Counted from the stretch's first letter, positions 25,755 through 34,502 are shown. The stretch is DNA of 64,000 bases from Cytobacillus gottheilii (GCF_001636345.1 NZ_KV440945.1:2023631-2087630); one strand, 5' to 3'. Translations and numbers: made by a program. Notes: generated from the sequence alone by a model not told the origin.

Positions 25755-25826
25755 ATGGCAAGCTTATTTGTAAATCAAACGTTAATTGAATGCACTAGCA
25801 CAGCCCAAATGGATTTTAATCTGTAA
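25755..25826 (+). CDS. Leader peptide in front of rsgA (23 residues)
   Basis: A 23-codon frame (M-A-S-L-F-V-N-Q-T-L-I-E-C ... M-D-F-N-L) with GGGTGAT 5 bases before its ATG. It starts about 25 bases after the probable transcription start and ends 105 bases before rsgA. Codons 15-19 contain CACAGCCCA, which is complementary to the 5' arm of the terminator-like hairpin downstream. A ribosome on this frame could therefore decide which RNA structure forms. The peptide belongs to no family I know. Confidence 0.65.
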   Translation: MASLFVNQTLIECTSTAQMDFNL

Positions 25827-25917
25827 AGTTTATAGAAGAAAGTATGTTTTTTTCTCTTTCGTTTATTAAACCATGGGCTGTGTATGCCTATGGTTTTTAT
25901 TATTTTATAAACGAAAG
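25799..25917 (+). promoter_or_regulatory. Candidate attenuator with competing hairpins controlling rsgA
   Basis: The terminator helix is AAACCATGGGC (25868-25878) with GCCTATGGTTT (25886-25896), followed by TTATTATTTTAT. The competing helix is CACAGCCCA (25799-25807, inside the leader frame) with TGGGCTGTG (25874-25882), 9 bp perfect, plus TGG/CCA beyond a 2-base bulge. A third, outer 11-bp helix (CTTTCGTTTAT 25856-25866 with ATAAACGAAAG 25907-25917) ends at the edge of the rsgA ribosome site. The layout is that of ribosome-mediated attenuation. Confidence 0.65.
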
Positions 25918-25931
25918 CGGAGGAAATAAAT

Positions 25932-26984
25932 TTGACATTAAAAAATTTAGGTTATGACGATCATTTTGAAGGTTTTTTTAAACCATTTGAGAAAGACGGA
26001 TATGTGGCTGGAAGAGTCACATTAGAACATAAACGATCTTACCGGGTAGTGACAGAAACAAGAGAATTACTTTGTGAAGTATCAGGAAAATTTTCTTTTG
26101 AAGCAACCGAAAGAGAAGATTACCCTGCTGTTGGAGACTGGGTTGCCGTGAAAGAAATGAGCGGAGAAAACCGTGGCATCATTCACCGTCTCCTGCCGAG
26201 AAAAAGTAAGTTTTCAAGGAAAGCTGCAGGTGTAAGTACGGAAGAACAAATTGTGGCAACAAACGTGGATACTATTTTTTTAGTCAATTCATTAAATGAG
26301 GATCTTAATGTAAGAAGAATTGAAAGGTATTTACTATTATCATGGGAAAGCGGAGCAAATCCTGTCATTGTTTTAACTAAATCTGATTTATGCAGTGATC
26401 TTGCCTCGAAAATTGCTCAAATTGAATCAGTAGCGCTTGGTGTACCTGTCATTTCAGTTAGTGTTGTGACAGAGGAAGGTCTTGATCAATTGACATCTTA
26501 TCTGCAGCAGGGAAAGACAGTTGCTTTATTGGGATCATCGGGTGTTGGCAAATCCACTTTAACAAACTTTTTTCTTGGAAATGAAAAGCAAAAAGTGCAG
26601 GAGATTAGAGGTACAGATGATAAAGGAAGACATACGACAACACATCGTGAATTAGTTTTACTTCCAAACGGCGGTATTTTAATTGATACCCCTGGAATGA
26701 GAGAGCTGCAATTATGGGATAGTGATCATGGAGTTAGTGAGAGCTTTAGCGATATCGAAAAGGCTGCCATGGATTGCAAATTTAGAGATTGTCAGCATGA
26801 AAAAGAACCTGGGTGTGCTGTAAAGGCAAAGATAAAGGCTGGAGAGATAGAAAAAGCAAGGTTAAACAGTTATAAAAAATTGCTGAGGGAGCTGGCTTAT
26901 CTAGACCGAAAACAAGATAAGCGGGCACAGGCAGAACAAAAAAAACTCTGGAAAAGTGTATCAGTTCAATCGAATAAGCGATAA
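25932..26984 (+). CDS. rsgA: Ribosome small-subunit-dependent GTPase A, long paralogue
   Basis: A 350-residue circularly permuted GTPase: OB fold (about 20-100), G4 T-K-S-D-L, G1 G-S-S-G-V-G-K-S-T, G3 D-T-P-G-M-R-E-L and a C-terminal zinc site C-K-F-R-D-C-Q-H plus C-A-V. RsgA assists late 30S maturation. The main Bacillus copy (about 290-300 residues) is encoded beside prpC-prkC, so this longer protein is probably a second copy. The TTG start has GCGGAGG 8 bases upstream. It is preceded by a leader frame and a hairpin that suggest control by ribosome state. Confidence 0.9.
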   Translation: MTLKNLGYDDHFEGFFKPFEKDGYVAGRVTLEHKRSYRVVTETRELLCEVSGKFSFEATEREDYPAVGDWVAVKEMSGENRGIIHRLLPRKSKFSRKAAGVSTEEQIVATNVDTIFLVNSLNEDLNVRRIERYLLLSWESGANPVIVLTKSDLCSDLASKIAQIESVALGVPVISVSVVTEEGLDQLTSYLQQGKTVALLGSSGVGKSTLTNFFLGNEKQKVQEIRGTDDKGRHTTTHRELVLLPNGGILIDTPGMRELQLWDSDHGVSESFSDIEKAAMDCKFRDCQHEKEPGCAVKAKIKAGEIEKARLNSYKKLLRELAYLDRKQDKRAQAEQKKLWKSVSVQSNKR

Positions 26985-26988
26985 AAGG

Positions 26989-27016
26989 CAAAAAGCGCAG
27001 GATCCTGCGCTTTTTT
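26989..27016 (+). terminator. Terminator of rsgA
   Basis: AAAAAGCGCAGG and CCTGCGCTTTTTT form an uninterrupted palindrome with a T run. Confidence 0.85.
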
Positions 27017-27064
27017 ATATTGTTATTAACTTTTTTTATCAGGTGCCATGTAAGCATTTATGGC

Positions 27065-27229
27065 TTATAGCATTTCCTTTTTCTCTTTATAAGTAACCAT
27101 CGCACTAAAAAAGAAGACCGGCGAAGCATATTGGATATGAATGACTTCAATACGAGGATCATTGATAAAATGATTGATTCTGTCGTCCATTTTTGATTCG
27201 GTCCAGCCATATAAAGTTTTTACTTTCAT
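27065..27229 (-). CDS. Cse60-like small sporulation protein (DUF2758 type)
   Basis: A 54-residue frame: M-K-V-K-T-L-Y-G-W-T-E-S-K-M-D-D-R-I-N-H-F ... I-E-V-I-H-I-Q-Y ... F-S-A-M-V-T-Y-K-E. The pattern of an N-terminal V-K, an I-N-x-F helix, I-x-V-I-x-I-x-Y and S-A-M-V-x-Y resembles the small Cse60/DUF2758 proteins of Bacillus. GGGAGG lies 7 bases before the ATG. It is transcribed against rsgA and msrA and sits alone in the 400-base gap between them. Confidence 0.65.
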   Translation of the reverse strand: MKVKTLYGWTESKMDDRINHFINDPRIEVIHIQYASPVFFFSAMVTYKEKKEML

Positions 27230-27386
27230 CTTTAAACCTCCCTCTAGATTTTTTCCCTGTGTACTTAGCCTTCATCTAGTCTATTTTCTTGCATAATATC
27301 TAATTTTTCTTTACTCTTATGTTGAATGCGTTAAACCTCTTCGAATAGGGAATAAGTATGAAGAGAATGTGAAAGAGGTGGACGGA

Positions 27387-27920
27387 ATGGAAAATCAGCG
27401 AAGCAATTTAGCTACATTTGCAGGGGGATGCTTCTGGTGCATGGTAAAACCATTTGACGAACAGCCTGGAATTATTGAGGTATTGTCAGGTTATACAGGC
27501 GGCACGAAAGAAAATCCAACCTATGAAGAAGTCTGTTCGGAAACAACAGGTCATTATGAAGCTGTTCAAATTAAATTTGATCCAGAGGTATATCCTTACG
27601 AAAAGCTTCTTGAATTATACTGGCAGCAAATTGATCCAACGGATGCTGGCGGCCAGTTTTACGACCGTGGTCAATCGTATCAGACAGCTATTTTTTATCA
27701 TGACGAACAGCAAAAAATGCTGGCAGAACAATCAAAGCACGATCTCGCGGAAAGCGGTAAATTCCAAAAGCCGATCCAAACAAAGATTTTGCCTGCATCT
27801 GTCTTTTATCCTGCAGAAGATTATCATCAGCATTTTTACAAAAAGAATCCGACTCGGTATAATGCTTACCAGCAAGGATCTGGTCGAGCGGACTATATTA
27901 AAAGACATTGGGGTGAATAA
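27387..27920 (+). CDS. msrA: Peptide methionine sulfoxide reductase A
   Basis: A 177-residue MsrA with catalytic G-G-C-F-W-C (Cys15), [15 protein letters not shown] and Y-H-Q-H-F-Y. It reduces the S form of methionine sulfoxide in proteins. I start at ATG 27387 because AAAGAGGTGG lies 7 bases upstream; an in-frame start at 27369 has no such site. msrB begins 2 bases after its stop, so both stereoisomers are handled by one operon. Confidence 0.95.
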   Translation: MENQRSNLATFAGGCFWCMVKPFDEQPGIIEVLSGYTGGTKENPTYEEVCSETTGHYEAVQIKFDPEVYPYEKLLELYWQQIDPTDAGGQFYDRGQSYQTAIFYHDEQQKMLAEQSKHDLAESGKFQKPIQTKILPASVFYPAEDYHQHFYKKNPTRYNAYQQGSGRADYIKRHWGE

Positions 27921-27922
27921 AA

Positions 27923-28357
27923 ATGACCAATCAGAAGGACTTAAAAGAGAAGCTTAGCCCAATGCAATATGATGTAACTCAGAACAATGGAACTGAGCCG
28001 CCTTTCCGCAATGAATATTGGGATGAATTCGGAGATGGCATTTATGTAGATATCGTATCAGGTAAACCTCTATTCAGTTCACTTGATAAATATGATGCAG
28101 GCTGCGGATGGCCAAGCTTTACAAAACCAATTGAAGACGAAGAAATTCTTGAGAAAAAAGATTTAAGCCATTTTATGGTTAGAACCGAGGTAAGAAGCAA
28201 ATCAGCTGATTCTCATCTTGGGCATGTCTTTGACGATGGTCCGGGACCCTCAGGTCTTCGTTATTGCATCAACTCAGCTGCATTACGATTTATTCCGAAA
28301 GATCAGCTGCAGGAAGAGGGCTATGAAGTTTATCTAAAATTGTTTCAAGAAAAATAA
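27923..28357 (+). CDS. msrB: Peptide methionine sulfoxide reductase B
   Basis: A 144-residue Msr[27 protein letters not shown] and the catalytic Cys in [11 protein letters not shown]. The zinc-binding CxxC pairs of some MsrBs are absent, as usual for Bacillus. It reduces the R form of methionine sulfoxide. Co-transcribed with msrA (2-base gap), and a PTS IIA gene follows within 20 bases. Confidence 0.96.
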   Translation: MTNQKDLKEKLSPMQYDVTQNNGTEPPFRNEYWDEFGDGIYVDIVSGKPLFSSLDKYDAGCGWPSFTKPIEDEEILEKKDLSHFMVRTEVRSKSADSHLGHVFDDGPGPSGLRYCINSAALRFIPKDQLQEEGYEVYLKLFQEK

Positions 28358-28375
28358 AAGTAAAAGGTGATTATG

Positions 28376-28870
28376 ATGTTTAAAAAATTATTCGGTAAGA
28401 AAGAAGAAGTAAAATCTGTAGACATTTTGGCACCCCTTTCTGGTGCAGCTGTTTCTTTAGAAACTGTACCTGATCCTGTGTTCGCAGAGAAAATGATGGG
28501 TGATGGTATTGCTATCGAACCAACTGAAGGTGTTGTTGTTTCTCCTGTAAAAGGAGAGGTACTTCAAGTGTTCCCTACAAAGCATGCGATTGGGCTTAAA
28601 GCTGAAAATGGAGCAGAAATCTTGATTCATATCGGTTTAGAGACTGTTTCTATGAATGGAGAGGGCTTTGAAGCACATGTTTCAGAAGGCTCAAAGGTAG
28701 AAGTTGGAGATCAGCTTGTAACTTTCGATATGAACCTGGTAAAAGAAAAAGCTAAAAGCACGATCACTCCAGTTATTATTACAAATACTGACCAAGTTTC
28801 ACTGGAAAAACAGTTAGCATCTTCTGTTCAGCGAGCATCGAATGTCGTCATGACAGTAACAATGAAGTAA
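28376..28870 (+). CDS. ypqE: PTS glucose-type IIA protein (YpqE/Crr-like)
   Basis: A 164-residue stand-alone EIIA-Glc domain. His70 (T-K-H-A-I-G) and the phosphorylated His85 (E-I-L-I-H-I-G-L-E-T-V) are both present. It accepts phosphate from HPr and passes it to sugar-specific IIB domains; partners are not encoded here. ATG 28376 is chosen because AAAGGTGA ends 5 bases upstream. It lies downstream of msrAB as in B. subtilis. Confidence 0.9.
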   Translation: MFKKLFGKKEEVKSVDILAPLSGAAVSLETVPDPVFAEKMMGDGIAIEPTEGVVVSPVKGEVLQVFPTKHAIGLKAENGAEILIHIGLETVSMNGEGFEAHVSEGSKVEVGDQLVTFDMNLVKEKAKSTITPVIITNTDQVSLEKQLASSVQRASNVVMTVTMK

Positions 28871-28896
28871 TTGAGACATATATACGTTCTCTTTTT

Positions 28897-28936
28897 AACA
28901 AAAGCCTAAAAGCAAATTGCTTTTAGGCTTTTGTTT
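28897..28936. terminator. Bidirectional terminator
   Basis: A near-perfect palindrome (AACAAAAGCCTAAAAGCAA / TTGCTTTTAGGCTTTTGTT) lies between the convergent ypqE and SGNH hydrolase genes. Confidence 0.85.
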
Positions 28937-28954
28937 ATCATAGGAATCGAATGA

Positions 28955-30040
28955 CTAATCCGTAATGATTGATGATATGGCTACAGTGTGATGATCTGTT
29001 GTGTTGTTAATCGATTTTTCACCTTTTGATACAAAAACAACTGTATGTTTCTTATTTTCTAAGCCGCTGGCAATATATAAATATCTTTCTCTTTCAAATG
29101 GCCACCAAGTTGAAATTTCGGTAATCCAATTGCCATTCAGATAAACATCTGCTTTTCCTCCTATTTCACTGCGCAACGCGCGTATACCGAGCATTGTGCC
29201 TGTAAAGGAATATTCCAGTGTATCCCCTTTTGATTCGCTAACCCAATAATTCTTTTCCTTTGTAAATCCACTTGACATATGCACATCATGTATTTCCTTT
29301 AAGCTGATATCCGCATTAGGAAAAATAGGTTCTGCCAAGTAAGCAATACTTTCCTGTTTAGAAGTAAGTTCCTGTAGTGTTTCTAATACGGCAGCGCTAT
29401 ACAGCTCATATCCTTGGTCATTAGGATGGACCAGATCAGTGGTCAGTTGATCTGCAGGGTATTCAGATTTTGAAAAAGGAAGGCGCATATCTATATTTTT
29501 AGCATGATAATGATAGGTAATTTCTTTAATACTATCGGCAAATTCATCTTCCGTCAAAGAGCTTTCTGTAAACGTAATAATTTCACTGTTAGGGTAGGTC
29601 TGTTTCGCTTTTCTTATTAATGCCTCATATGTGTGAGCAAATTGAGTGACATCCATATATTTACGATCATTTTCACCAAAGACGATAAAAATTAGATCAA
29701 TATGTTCAAGCTGCTTTGCGTTTTGGAGTTTGTATAAGCCCTCGAAGGCGGTAGCGCCACTTTGGACAAGCAGATGTCTTTCCGTTTTCACCCTGTATTC
29801 TGCAAACAGTGCAGCTTCCATTTTTCTGAACCAGGTTTTAGATTTATGTGAGGCACCAGAGCCTCTGCCTATGCTGTCTCCTATGATTAAATAGCTGATT
29901 TCTTCTCTTTTGGCGAGTTTTTCGTAAAGATTTGCTGATTCAGCCACACCTTTAGAAGAAGAAAAATAATTAATTATAAACGTTATTCCAGTAACTGCAG
30001 CAATAATAAAAACGAAAATTCTGATTTTTTTCTTTAGCAT
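28955..30040 (-). CDS. Membrane-anchored SGNH/GDSL-family hydrolase
   Basis: A 361-residue protein with one N-terminal membrane helix (about residues 5-22). The SGNH domain has I-I-G-D-S-I-G-R-G (Ser57), V-F-G-E-N-D and D-L-V-H-P-N-D-Q-G-Y (Asp/His). The C-terminal 120 residues form a beta-rich domain (G-G-K-A-D-V-Y-L-N-G) like those of carbohydrate-acting esterases. A role in deacetylating a cell-surface polysaccharide is plausible (inference). The start at 30040 follows GCGAGGG; a longer version from 30058 lacks a site. Confidence 0.78.
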   Translation of the reverse strand: MLKKKIRIFVFIIAAVTGITFIINYFSSSKGVAESANLYEKLAKREEISYLIIGDSIGRGSGASHKSKTWFRKMEAALFAEYRVKTERHLLVQSGATAFEGLYKLQNAKQLEHIDLIFIVFGENDRKYMDVTQFAHTYEALIRKAKQTYPNSEIITFTESSLTEDEFADSIKEITYHYHAKNIDMRLPFSKSEYPADQLTTDLVHPNDQGYELYSAAVLETLQELTSKQESIAYLAEPIFPNADISLKEIHDVHMSSGFTKEKNYWVSESKGDTLEYSFTGTMLGIRALRSEIGGKADVYLNGNWITEISTWWPFERERYLYIASGLENKKHTVVFVSKGEKSINNTTDHHTVAISSIITD

Positions 30041-30214
30041 ATAAGTTTTCCCTCGCATTTATGTACTAATCTTATCGTAACGTAAATGTAACATAAATGA
30101 AAGATAAAGAAACAATTGGAAATTTTAGAATATGGGCGAATGCACACTCAGGTCAAGCACCTATTACATAAGTTAATATTGAAAATGCCTAATACAAATG
30201 AGGAGTGGATATTG

Positions 30215-30385
30215 ATGAACTACGGATATAACTACGGATGCGGAGACCCTTGCTACACACCTGGATACAGCTACCCAGTTGCTGGTGCATATACTGGTCA
30301 TACAGGCGGATTTCAAGGTTTCGCATTAATCGTTGTGTTATTTATCTTGTTGATTATTATCGGCGCAAGCTGCTACGGAAAATAA
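30215..30385 (+). CDS. YjcZ-family small sporulation protein
   Basis: A 56-residue protein: a Tyr/Gly/Cys-rich start (M-N-Y-G-Y-N-Y-G-C-G), a middle segment G-G-F-Q-G-F and a C-terminal membrane helix (A-L-I-V-V-L-F-I-L-L-I-I-I-G-A). This is the pattern of the YjcZ family, a group of tiny sporulation-induced membrane proteins. GAGGAGTGG precedes ATG 30215; longer in-frame starts lack such a site. A strong terminator follows immediately. Confidence 0.82.
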   Translation: MNYGYNYGCGDPCYTPGYSYPVAGAYTGHTGGFQGFALIVVLFILLIIIGASCYGK

Positions 30386-30403
30386 AAAATGTATGACTCA
30401 AAG

Positions 30404-30430
30404 AAACTGCCTGTTACAGGCAGTTTTTTT
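30404..30430 (+). terminator. Terminator of the yjcZ-like gene
   Basis: AAACTGCCTG and CAGGCAGTTT pair around TTA, followed by a T run. Confidence 0.88.
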
Positions 30431-30494
30431 GTATGAAAGAAACCGTCGTTAAGATCATATAATTGAAAGAATTGACAAGAATGAGGTGGGAACA

Positions 30495-31850
30495 GTGGAT
30501 CCTTCTTATTTAATTAAACCACTGCTTGATGAAACATATCCGGTTATTGATTATGGCAAAGGAGTCTACTTATATGACATGGACGGAAATGACTATTTAG
30601 ATGGAAGCTCTGGAGCGATAACATCCAATATTGGTCATGGTGCAAAAGAGATTATCCAGGCAGCGGCGCAACAGGCTGAAAAGGTCTCTTTTGTATATCG
30701 CTCTCAATTTACAAGTGAAGCTGCTGAAAAGCTGGCATTAAAATTGGCTGAATTGGCAAAAGGTGAATTGAACTGGAGTTTTTTTGTTAACAGCGGATCT
30801 GAAGCAACTGAAACAGCTATGAAAATTGCCATTCAATATTGGCAGGAACAAGGTGTTTTTACAAAAACAAAAATTCTTTCACGATGGATCAGCTATCATG
30901 GAATTACGCTTGGTGCCTTATCCATGTCAGGACATAAAGGACGACGAGCACGATTTATGCCTCTTCTCGAAGATTGCCCTGTATTGCCGCCTCCTTATTG
31001 CTACCGATGCCCTTATGATGAAATCGAGGGCAGCTGCCAGTATAGCTGTGCACATGAGCTTGATCTTTTAATTAAAAGGATTGGACCAGAACATATAGCA
31101 GCTTTTATTGCCGAACCGATCGTTGGAGCTGCCGGAGCAGCCCTGACACCTCCAAAGGACTATTACAAGATTATAAAAGAAATCTGTAAAAAGCATGGCG
31201 TTCTTTTTATTGCGGATGAAGTTATGACCGGTTTTGGCAGAACGGGAAAAATGTTTGCGGCTGAGCATTGGGACGCAGCTCCAGATATTGTTGCATTAGG
31301 AAAAGGGATGGGAGCAGGTTATACGGCGATCGCAGCTGCTTTAGTCAGTGATTCTGTGATGGAACCAATTCTAAAAGGCAGCAAAAGCATTATGAGTGGA
31401 CACACCCTTAGTGCAAATCCGCAAAGCTGTGCCGTGTCTTTAGCTGTTTTGGATTATTTAGAGAAGAATGATCTTGTAAAGCAGGCAGAAAAAAAAGGCG
31501 TTTATTTAATGAATCTTCTTCGGAAACTGCAAATCTCCTTTCCTTTTATAGGTGATATTCGCGGGAAAGGATTAATGATTGGTCTTGAATTTGTGCAAGA
31601 TCCAATCAAAAAGTCTGTATTCCCGCGTGAAATGCTATTTACGCAGCGTCTCATTTCAACTGCTCAGAAGAATGGTTTGCTTCTTTATCCAGCTGGTGCT
31701 GGTGAAGATGGAATTCATGGCGATGCTATTATAATTGCTCCCCCTTTAACAATTACTGAACCCGAAATGGATGATTTAGGGAAACGACTTGAGAAAACGT
31801 TTCAAATGATGATGACTGATAGCAGTTCTACAAAGGAGGAAGGTGCATAA
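30495..31850 (+). CDS. yodT: Class III aminotransferase YodT (beta-lysine pathway)
   Basis: A 451-residue PLP aminotransferase. It shows N-S-G-S-E-A-T-E-T-A-M-K, F-I-A-D-E-V-M-T-G-F-G-R-T-G-K and the PLP-lysine A-L-G-K-G-M-G-A-G-Y. Synteny with yodS-yodR-yodQ identifies it as YodT. In the proposed pathway it would transaminate the 3-amino group of N6-acetyl-beta-lysine (inference). An unusual Cys-rich insert (Y-C-Y-R-C-P-Y ... C-Q-Y-S-C) near residue 170 could bind a metal. The GTG at 30495 follows GAGGTGGG. Confidence 0.85.
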   Translation: MDPSYLIKPLLDETYPVIDYGKGVYLYDMDGNDYLDGSSGAITSNIGHGAKEIIQAAAQQAEKVSFVYRSQFTSEAAEKLALKLAELAKGELNWSFFVNSGSEATETAMKIAIQYWQEQGVFTKTKILSRWISYHGITLGALSMSGHKGRRARFMPLLEDCPVLPPPYCYRCPYDEIEGSCQYSCAHELDLLIKRIGPEHIAAFIAEPIVGAAGAALTPPKDYYKIIKEICKKHGVLFIADEVMTGFGRTGKMFAAEHWDAAPDIVALGKGMGAGYTAIAAALVSDSVMEPILKGSKSIMSGHTLSANPQSCAVSLAVLDYLEKNDLVKQAEKKGVYLMNLLRKLQISFPFIGDIRGKGLMIGLEFVQDPIKKSVFPREMLFTQRLISTAQKNGLLLYPAGAGEDGIHGDAIIIAPPLTITEPEMDDLGKRLEKTFQMMMTDSSSTKEEGA

Positions 31851-31852
31851 AT

Positions 31853-32545
31853 TTGGTTAAACCTTTTAACAAGAAAACATCGTTCGATAAAATAAAGCAT
31901 CTATTTACAAATGAAATGACGATTATGTATGGCGGTTTTGGAGGAATTGGGACACCTCCTGGACTAATTGATGTGATTTTGGACAGCGGGGCAGAAAATT
32001 TGCATTTAATAGGAAATGACACGGGATTCCCAGACATTGGAATTGGCAAAATTGTTTGTGCCGGAAGAGCAAAATCGATTATTACTTCACATATTGGCTC
32101 AAATCCTGTTGCTGGACAATTGATGACAGAAGGTAAGCTGGATATTGAGTTTTCACCGCAAGGTATTTTAGCAGAAAGAATTCGGGCAGGCGGAGTGGGA
32201 ATACCCGCCATCCTTTCTGATATTGGAACGGAAAACTCCTTTATAGCAAATCATAAACCAAAAGTTAAGCTGGAGAACACAGAGTATCTAATTGAAACGG
32301 CTTTAACCGCTGATATCTCCATTGTTTATGCAAAACAGGCAGATCCATATGGAAATTTAATTTATGACAAGAGTGCACGAAATACAAACCCGCTTGTTGC
32401 CATGGCAGGGGAAATCACGATTGCTGAAGTAGAGGAAATTGTTCCTGTGGGCAAACTTCATCCTGATCAAATTGTGACTCCAGGTGTTTTTGTGGATTAT
32501 ATCGTTGTATCTGAGGGGGTGAACTGGAAATGGGTTTGGGAATAG
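31853..32545 (+). CDS. yodS: 3-oxoacid CoA-transferase subunit A (YodS)
   Basis: A 230-residue subunit of the AtoD/ScoA type: M-Y-G-G-F-G-G-I-G-T-P-P, N-D-T-G-F, G-S-N-P-V, E-F-S-P-Q-G and Y-A-K-Q-A-D-P-Y-G-N-L. Together with YodR it would move CoA onto a 3-oxoacid, here plausibly 3-oxo-6-acetamidohexanoate. The TTG start lies behind AAAGGAGGAAGG. It overlaps yodR by 16 bases, so the subunits are made in step. Confidence 0.9.
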   Translation: MVKPFNKKTSFDKIKHLFTNEMTIMYGGFGGIGTPPGLIDVILDSGAENLHLIGNDTGFPDIGIGKIVCAGRAKSIITSHIGSNPVAGQLMTEGKLDIEFSPQGILAERIRAGGVGIPAILSDIGTENSFIANHKPKVKLENTEYLIETALTADISIVYAKQADPYGNLIYDKSARNTNPLVAMAGEITIAEVEEIVPVGKLHPDQIVTPGVFVDYIVVSEGVNWKWVWE

Positions 32546-33195
32546 ATCACCGCAATAAAATGGCGAAAAGAGCCGCTGCTGAAATTACAAATGGGATGAT
32601 TGTCAATCTAGGGATCGGAATTCCTTCTCTTGTGCCGAATCATCTTCCAGATGAAATCCAAGTCATTTTTCATGCGGAAAATGGTATAACCGGGATAGGT
32701 CCAAGCCCAGAAATAGGGACGGAGGATGCTAATTTATGTAATGCAGGCGGTTTGCCTGTCACCTTAAAAGAGGGCGGATCCTATTGCGACAGTACGATTG
32801 CTTTTGGAATGATCAGACGGGGATTATTGGATATGACCATTTTAGGTGCATTACAAGTAAATGAAGAAGGAGACTTGGCGAATTGGATTGTGCCAGGTAA
32901 AAAGGTTCCAGGCATGGGTGGTGCAATTGAACTTGCGCAAAAGTCTAAAAAGGTTGTTGTCTTAATGAATCACACCGATAAAAACGGAAAATCAAAAATT
33001 GCAGCAAAGTGCTCTTTGCCGCTCACTTCCCCTAAATGTGTCAACTTAATCATTACGGATCTGGCGGTTATTGAAGTAACAGAGCAAGGTCTGCTGCTGA
33101 AGGAAGTATTTTCGCCTTACAGTATTGAAGATGTAATTCATTCCACCGATTGCCAGTTAACTATCGCAGAAAATGTAATATGGCATGAAGAGTGA
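32530..33195 (+). CDS. yodR: 3-oxoacid CoA-transferase subunit B (YodR)
   Basis: A 221-residue subunit of the AtoA/ScoB type. The catalytic Glu lies in H-A-E-N-G-I-T-G-I-G, with G-I-G-I-P-S-L-V near the start and M-G-G-A-I-E-L, M-N-H-T-D-K-N-G-K and C-S-L-P-L-T later. It pairs with YodS. GAGGGGGTGA lies 7 bases before the ATG, inside the end of yodS. Confidence 0.91.
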   Translation: MGLGIDHRNKMAKRAAAEITNGMIVNLGIGIPSLVPNHLPDEIQVIFHAENGITGIGPSPEIGTEDANLCNAGGLPVTLKEGGSYCDSTIAFGMIRRGLLDMTILGALQVNEEGDLANWIVPGKKVPGMGGAIELAQKSKKVVVLMNHTDKNGKSKIAAKCSLPLTSPKCVNLIITDLAVIEVTEQGLLLKEVFSPYSIEDVIHSTDCQLTIAENVIWHEE

Positions 33196-33222
33196 ATGCT
33201 TTTGCAGAAAGGAGGCAGGAAA

Positions 33223-34500
33223 GTGAATACAACGGTAAAAATTAAGCAATGGCTGCATAAGAATGAACATCGAGGAATCAAGCTGCTGCAGCAGCTTGTA
33301 CAAGAAAATAGTGTAAGAGAAAATGAAAGCAGTGCCCAGGCAGTCATTATTGAAAAATGCAGAAAGCTGGGTCTTGAACTTGATATCTGGGAAATTGGCA
33401 GTGATGAGCTTAAAGAGCATCAGGCATTTTATTGTGACCGTAAAGATTTTTCTGGCACCCCAAATGTCGTAGCCGTAAAAAAGGGAAGCGGAGGCGGTAA
33501 GTCGATTATTCTAAATGGTCATATTGATGTTGTGCCTGAAGGCAATGAAAAAGATTGGATCCATCATCCATATAGTGCTGTGGTCGAAAATGGGAAGCTA
33601 TATGGTAGAGGCTCAACTGATATGAAGGGCGGTACGGTCGCTTTATTATTAGCTATGGAAGCGATTTCATCAGTGGGTATTCAATTAAAAGGAGATATTA
33701 TTTTTCAAAGTGTCATAGAAGAAGAGAGCGGCGGAGCTGGCACATTGGCAGCTATTTTAAGAGGTTACAAGGCGGACGGGGCGATCATTCCGGAACCTAC
33801 CAATATGAAAATATTTCCTAAACAGCAAGGCTCCATGTGGTTCAGAATTACGGTGAAAGGAAAATCAGCACATGGCGGCACACGCTATGAAGGAGTTAAT
33901 GCGATAGAAAAGAGTATTCTGGTTATGAATGCTTTAAACAGATTGGAAAAAGTGAGGAATGATCAGATTACCGATCCTCTATATAAAAATATTCCGATCC
34001 CCATTCCGATTAATATTGGAAAAATAACAAGCGGGCAATGGCCCTCCTCTGTTCCTGATTTGGCCTGGATTGAAGGAAGAATTGGAGTTGCACCGCATGA
34101 AAAAATGGAAGACGCTGCAGTTCAGCTTGAAACCTGTCTGAAAGAACTGGCAAATGTTGATCCGTGGTTTGAAGAGTTTCCGGCAGAAGTAGAATGGTTT
34201 GGAGCCAGATGGCAGCCGGGCAATTTAGAAACAAATCATGAATTAATTCAAACAGTAGCAAAAGCTTATAAGAAAGTAAAAGGAATTGAGCCAGTGATTG
34301 AAGCATCTCCATGGGGGACGGATGGAGGTCTGCTCGCTAATGTCGGAAATACACCAGTTGTTGTCATTGGACCGGGTGTGACAGCCGCAGCACATGATGT
34401 AAACGAATATATCGAATTAAAAGAGGTATTTACGGCTGCTGAAGTTATTGCTGAAGCAATCATGAATTGGTGCGAAATATGTGATGAACAGGGGGATTGA
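33223..34500 (+). CDS. yodQ: M20-family deacetylase YodQ
   Basis: A 425-residue ArgE/DapE-type metallopeptidase homologue. Metal-site motifs are N-G-H-I-D-V-V-P-E-G, G-R-G-S-T-D-M-K-G-G and the catalytic E-E-E-S-G-G; the dimerisation domain follows (G-K-S-A-H-G-G). The family removes acyl groups from amino acids; in this cluster the natural candidate is 4-acetamidobutyrate, giving 4-aminobutyrate (inference). The GTG start at 33223 follows AAAGGAGG. Its 3' end overlaps the next frame. Confidence 0.85.
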   Translation: MNTTVKIKQWLHKNEHRGIKLLQQLVQENSVRENESSAQAVIIEKCRKLGLELDIWEIGSDELKEHQAFYCDRKDFSGTPNVVAVKKGSGGGKSIILNGHIDVVPEGNEKDWIHHPYSAVVENGKLYGRGSTDMKGGTVALLLAMEAISSVGIQLKGDIIFQSVIEEESGGAGTLAAILRGYKADGAIIPEPTNMKIFPKQQGSMWFRITVKGKSAHGGTRYEGVNAIEKSILVMNALNRLEKVRNDQITDPLYKNIPIPIPINIGKITSGQWPSSVPDLAWIEGRIGVAPHEKMEDAAVQLETCLKELANVDPWFEEFPAEVEWFGARWQPGNLETNHELIQTVAKAYKKVKGIEPVIEASPWGTDGGLLANVGNTPVVVIGPGVTAAAHDVNEYIELKEVFTAAEVIAEAIMNWCEICDEQGD

Positions 34501-34502
34501 GG

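Noticed and set aside
27454-27957. Long second open frame inside msrA
   Set aside because: It overlaps msrA in another phase, has basic low-complexity composition and no ribosome site; msrA is clearly the real gene.
30456-30463. CATATAAT as a SigE -10 box for the yodT cluster
   Set aside because: It resembles CATACAAT, and B. subtilis uses SigE here, but no ATA -35 element lies 16-18 bases upstream; as a SigA -10 it also lacks a fitting -35.
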